Part shown: positions 60,756-64,000 of the stretch, one piece after another
Layout of the letters: each line of letters starts with the position of its first letter
Position numbering within the stretch: position 1 is the first letter of the stretch
From: Pseudomonas sp. R84
GTDB taxonomy: Bacteria > Pseudomonadota > Gammaproteobacteria > Pseudomonadales > Pseudomonadaceae
Length of the DNA: 64,000 nucleotides
Assembly: GCF_009834515.1 (NCBI RefSeq)
Contig: NZ_CP019426.1
Coordinates: forward strand, 1,353,501 to 1,417,500
Direction of reading: 5' to 3'
The notes under the pieces: model-generated
The model's input: the letters and a program-made list of their open reading frames with translations, nothing else
What the model was told of the DNA's origin: nothing
Databases searched by the model: none
Translations under genes and position numbers: made by a program

Positions 60756-63143
60756 ATGGCAGAAACAAGGTATTCGCCAATGCTGGCCAGCGCGAACAGC
60801 AGCGTCGGGTTCAGCAACGCTGGCTTGGCAGTTGAGAAGTCCGCATTTGACGTTATTGCCAATCCACTGGCGGAGTTGAAGCTCGCGGTCGTGACCGCCA
60901 GTCAGGACATCCGGTTATTGATCAAGGAGCAGATCAAGCTTCGGGAAGTCATGGTCGCGCTGCAATCGCTGTCGAAGGCCAGTTCGCCAACGTCGGCGCC
61001 AGTAAGTGCGCCGAAGTCGAAACTCACGACCGAGATCGAACAGCGTCAGCCTCCCGCGTTTCTGCAGTCGACCATGGCGCTTCAAACGGCCATGGCCAGG
61101 CTAAAACAAGTGCCGGGCATGGACGGCGATCTCAAGAGCATGGAGATCGCCAACCTGGCAATGGCCGGTGAAAAAACGGTGGCAGGCAGTGGTGCGACCG
61201 CGGTTAGCCTGGCCGAGGTCGAATATGCCGCGGGCAAATCCGGGGTAGGCGCCAATCTCACTGGCGACACAAAGGAACAGGAACTGCTGGATTTCGGCCG
61301 TGATGCCGCCACGAACGCGACAGCGTTTGGCATTGAACTGAAGGCCGCTGGAGAAATGCTGACGGTCTGGAGAACCTCGCTCAAGCTTGATCGCGCGCAG
61401 GCTCAAAGCTTGGCCGACGCCAGTATTCATCTCGGGAAGAATTCGCTGAAAGCGACCGCAGCCGACATCGGCTCGGTGGTACAGAGTTCTGGCGAAACAG
61501 GAGTCGCGGCGGGTATTGCACCTGAGCAACTGGCTGCTCTTGCGGCCGCTTTGCTCAACGCAGATGTGGACACGTCTGGCGCCGCTACATCGGTGAAAAG
61601 CATCAGCGCTGCGCTGGCCAAAGGTGCCAAAGGCTCGGTCGCCGAGCGTGCAGCCTGGGCAACACTTGGACTCCAGCCGGACAAGCTCAACGAGGATGTG
61701 CCGCAAACCGTTTTCAAGGCACTCGAGGCTCTTAAACAAAAGCCGGCGAGCCAACAATCGGCACTGATCAAGACGTTGTTCAACGGTGATGAAGGCGTCA
61801 GCAAACTGCTGGATAAACCCCAGGATGTCGACAAGACATTTGCGTTGCTGACCGCGAGAAAACCGCTCGATCCACAGACCGAGTTGCTGAAGAGGCTATC
61901 GACCGGCAGCGACGGTTTGCATCAATTGATGGCGGAACCTGCTGAAGCGACGTTCTCGCCGGTTCCCCTTCAGGGACCGACCCAAAGTACCGAGCCGCAA
62001 TACAAAGGTGCGGTGCAGAGATCAGCCGATCCGGCTGGCGGCAGTCCTCAGCAAAGCTGGAACGCTTACGACGCCAGTAGAAACCGTTTGGCGACAGCGG
62101 TCGCTCCGGATGCGCAAACGCTGGACTCCCTCACCAATACATTGAACTGGGCGGCGGAGAAGGCCGAGGCAAACCCGAAAGTCGCTACGTCTCTGACTAT
62201 TGCGGCGGCGGGGCTTACGGCGTTTGTGGGGGCGTTGCTGGCAAAGGCCGCTGATAATTTCGTTGGCAAGCTTGTGAAGGGCATCGCAACGAAACTGCCG
62301 AAGGGACTTGGCAAATGGATTGCGGATATCGATGTTGCCGGCGATAGCGGTAAGCCCGTTGAAAACTCGCCATTTGATGAGCCAAACCCAAAAAAGCCTA
62401 CCCAGAGAAAGGGTGGAGGCCTGAAACCACGCAGGGTGAGCCTCGGTTCTTTGACCCAGCGAAAGAGCCATCAACCACTGATTGGTTCCGGCAGCTCTGC
62501 AGCTCGCAATCCTCTCATTCGTCAGCCCTCAGCGTGGCCCGCAAGCATGACGGCATTCTCCGGCTCATCGGGCGCCAGCCCAATGCACGCCGCGCCGCTG
62601 TCCGACTCCTACGCCAAGGCCGGCGCGCTGCTGGCCAAAAAAGCGCCGCCGCTGCGCCTGCTCAGCGCAGGATATGAACTGGTCAATGGTGTGATGCACG
62701 GGGACACGCGTTCAGTGGTGTCATCCGGTGCTTCGTTGGCCGGGTCTTCAGCGGGCGCCGCTGTCGGTGCCGCGCTTGGCACGCTGATTCTGCCTGGCGT
62801 GGGTACTGCAATTGGCGGGTGGCTCGGAAGCATGGCGGGGGGAGCCATCGGTGAGTCGCTGGGCGACAAGCTGGGGACCCAAGTCGATCGTCTTGACGCG
62901 CCAGCTCAGGTCAGCAAGGACCTGATCGCGACCTCGGCGACCTCCGCGATCCCGGCCACCACAGCCGCCAGCCAGCCTGTCACGTTCAACTCAACGATTC
63001 AGATCAATGGCCAGGATCTGGCCAGCGCCCAGGCGCTCGCCAATCTGGTGGTACAAACAACCATGGGGCAGTTGGGTCAAATCATGCCAACCAATCTCCT
63101 CGCCACCCGCCGTGACGCAGCCCTGACCGATGGAGTCGCCTGA
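60756..63143 (+). CDS. Tail tape measure protein
   Basis: Sets tail length and lines the tube. The 795-residue product is mostly alpha-helical and rich in Ala, Lys and Leu. It has a hydrophobic segment at about residues 475-497 (SLTIAAAGLTAFVGALLAK) and a glycine-rich hydrophobic stretch at about 655-705 (GASLAGSSAGAAVGAALG and GTAIGGWLGSMAGGAIGES), as in P2 gpT-type proteins. At about 3 bp per 1.5 angstrom of helix it would give a tail near 120 nm, in the R-pyocin range. It overlaps gene U by 1 bp. Confidence 0.9.
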   Translation: MAETRYSPMLASANSSVGFSNAGLAVEKSAFDVIANPLAELKLAVVTASQDIRLLIKEQIKLREVMVALQSLSKASSPTSAPVSAPKSKLTTEIEQRQPPAFLQSTMALQTAMARLKQVPGMDGDLKSMEIANLAMAGEKTVAGSGATAVSLAEVEYAAGKSGVGANLTGDTKEQELLDFGRDAATNATAFGIELKAAGEMLTVWRTSLKLDRAQAQSLADASIHLGKNSLKATAADIGSVVQSSGETGVAAGIAPEQLAALAAALLNADVDTSGAATSVKSISAALAKGAKGSVAERAAWATLGLQPDKLNEDVPQTVFKALEALKQKPASQQSALIKTLFNGDEGVSKLLDKPQDVDKTFALLTARKPLDPQTELLKRLSTGSDGLHQLMAEPAEATFSPVPLQGPTQSTEPQYKGAVQRSADPAGGSPQQSWNAYDASRNRLATAVAPDAQTLDSLTNTLNWAAEKAEANPKVATSLTIAAAGLTAFVGALLAKAADNFVGKLVKGIATKLPKGLGKWIADIDVAGDSGKPVENSPFDEPNPKKPTQRKGGGLKPRRVSLGSLTQRKSHQPLIGSGSSAARNPLIRQPSAWPASMTAFSGSSGASPMHAAPLSDSYAKAGALLAKKAPPLRLLSAGYELVNGVMHGDTRSVVSSGASLAGSSAGAAVGAALGTLILPGVGTAIGGWLGSMAGGAIGESLGDKLGTQVDRLDAPAQVSKDLIATSATSAIPATTAASQPVTFNSTIQINGQDLASAQALANLVVQTTMGQLGQIMPTNLLATRRDAALTDGVA

Positions 63144-63526
63144 TGAAACAACAAATGGCATTAGGCAGCTTCATCTTCGGCCTGTCGCGCCAATTTGCGT
63201 ACCACACGTTGTTGCGCAAGTCCGATGGCGGCTGGAGCGAAATACAGATTCTCACCAGCAAACCGAAATCCAGCCAGACCGGCCAGAAGTCGGAAACCCT
63301 GACCATCACCGGCAAATCGATGTACGCCGTGGCCATGGATCGGCTCGATGAATTGCGCGCCTTGCAGGCACTGCGCATACCGCTGCCATTGATTGACGGC
63401 ATCGGTCGCAACTGGGGTCTGTGGCGGATCAACAACGTTCAGGAAACCCAAAGCCAGATCATCGATGACGGTACGGCGATGGTGGTCGATTGGGTTATTG
63501 AATTGGCGGAGTTCAACAATGCGTAA
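63143..63526 (+). CDS. Tail protein U
   Basis: The 127-residue P2 gpU-type protein found in baseplate/tail completion. It contains LGSFIFGLSRQFAYHTLLR near the start and LDELRALQALRIPLPLIDG, with a conserved VDWVIELAEF end. The order T-U-X-D is that of P2 and R-type pyocins. It overlaps X by 8 bp. Confidence 0.9.
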   Translation: MKQQMALGSFIFGLSRQFAYHTLLRKSDGGWSEIQILTSKPKSSQTGQKSETLTITGKSMYAVAMDRLDELRALQALRIPLPLIDGIGRNWGLWRINNVQETQSQIIDDGTAMVVDWVIELAEFNNA

Positions 63527-63731
63527 GGTTCGAAGTGTGGCCGGTGATTCGGTGAATCTGCTGCTCTACCGCGAAACCGGGCGCAGCGATGATGCCGCTG
63601 AAGAAGCCCTGTGGAAACTCAACCCGACCCTGGCTGAACACGGCCCGGTTCTGCCCGCTGGTATCTGGGTCGTGCTGCCTGAACTCGACAGCAAACCCGC
63701 CGCGATCAAAGCGCTCACGGCTTGGGATTAA
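63519..63731 (+). CDS. Tail protein X (LysM-like)
   Basis: The 70-residue P2 gpX-type protein with a LysM-like fold: RSVAGDSVNLLLYRETGRSD, then EALWKLNPTLAEHGPVLPAG and a VVLPEL end. The ATG at 63519 lies inside gene U. The next gene D starts 9 bp downstream after AAGGAGG. Confidence 0.9.
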   Translation: MRKVRSVAGDSVNLLLYRETGRSDDAAEEALWKLNPTLAEHGPVLPAGIWVVLPELDSKPAAIKALTAWD

Positions 63732-63740
63732 GGAGGTTGT

Positions 63741-64000
63741 ATGGCATTGGGTTTTACCCCGGTCGTGCAGATTTATGGCGCAAACGCGGATCTGCTCAAC
63801 CAGCGTCTGATCAGTTGGGAACACATTGATGCAGCCGGTATCGAGTCGGATCAACTGACCCTGACCATTGATCTGGAAGGCCTCGAAGGGCTGCCAAATC
63901 TGGGCGGGAAAATCGGCCTGCTGGTGGGTTACCTGGAAATGGAAGAGATGGTCGACAAGGGCCAGTTCAAAGTCACTCGCCTGACACCGACGCTGTTTCC
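63741..64000 (+). CDS. Late control protein D (hub), 5' part
   Basis: The first 86 codons of a P2 gpD-type protein, beginning MALGFTPVVQIYGANADLLN, which forms the baseplate hub around the spike. The window cuts it. In complete clusters it is followed by endolysin genes and then cinA-recA. AAGGAGG precedes the ATG. Confidence 0.9.
   Translation, partial: MALGFTPVVQIYGANADLLNQRLISWEHIDAAGIESDQLTLTIDLEGLEGLPNLGGKIGLLVGYLEMEEMVDKGQFKVTRLTPTLF

Noticed and set aside
48324..64000. Complete functional prophage
   Set aside because: No integrase, attachment repeats, replication, terminase or head genes are present in the visible 15.7 kb, and the order is that of R-type pyocins.

Overview
The window is chromosomal DNA from a Pseudomonas, most likely the P. 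fluorescens group. The evidence is the gene order (dapD, glnD, map, then rpsB to accA; pyrG-kdsA-eno-ftsB-ispD; ispF-truD-surE-pcm-nlpD-rpoS-rsmZ-fdxA-mutS), protein lengths close to known Pseudomonas proteins, and REP/REPIN repeats of the GTGGGAGCGAGCCTGCTCGC type between genes. No database search was possible; names rest on motifs, length and gene order.

Region 1 (1-9.6 kb, mostly minus strand): the start of a cysteine desulfurase gene, dapD, an ArsC/Spx-like thioredoxin-fold gene, a Na+/H+ antiporter (plus strand), an AT-rich insertion holding an astacin-like zinc metalloprotease, dapC, glnD and map. Diaminopimelate synthesis (dapD, dapC) and nitrogen sensing (glnD) sit together.

Region 2 (9.8-44.5 kb, mostly plus strand): housekeeping genes. 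rpsB-tsf (translation) has a long leader. pyrH-frr-uppS-cdsA-dxr-rseP-bamA-skp-lpxD-fabZ-lpxA-lpxB-rnhB-dnaE-accA links nucleotide, isoprenoid, phospholipid, lipid A and outer-membrane assembly functions, often with 1-4 bp overlaps. Next come tilS, pyrG-kdsA-eno, ftsB-ispD, a divergent LysR gene, the glutathione-dependent formaldehyde pair frmA-fghA, and ispF-truD-surE-pcm-nlpD-rpoS.

Region 3 (44.6-48.1 kb): the Gac/Rsm small RNA rsmZ with its upstream GacA site, then ferredoxin fdxA and mutS on the minus strand.

Region 4 (48.3-64.0 kb, cut by the window end): an R-type (P2-tail-like) tailocin locus directly after mutS. A LexA/PrtR-type self-cleaving repressor is followed by a strong promoter whose spacer is occupied by a perfect palindrome. 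A structured leader ending in an intrinsic terminator comes next, then two paralogous fibre-assembly-like genes, a holin, baseplate genes V-W-J-I, a long fibre with two collar domains and its chaperones, sheath, tube, a tail-assembly chaperone with an apparent -1 frameshift site, tape measure, U, X and D. No head, terminase, integrase or replication genes are seen, which fits a bacteriocin particle rather than a phage. The least described features are the duplicated terminator/paralogue modules at the front of this locus, the frameshift site, and the operator architecture.
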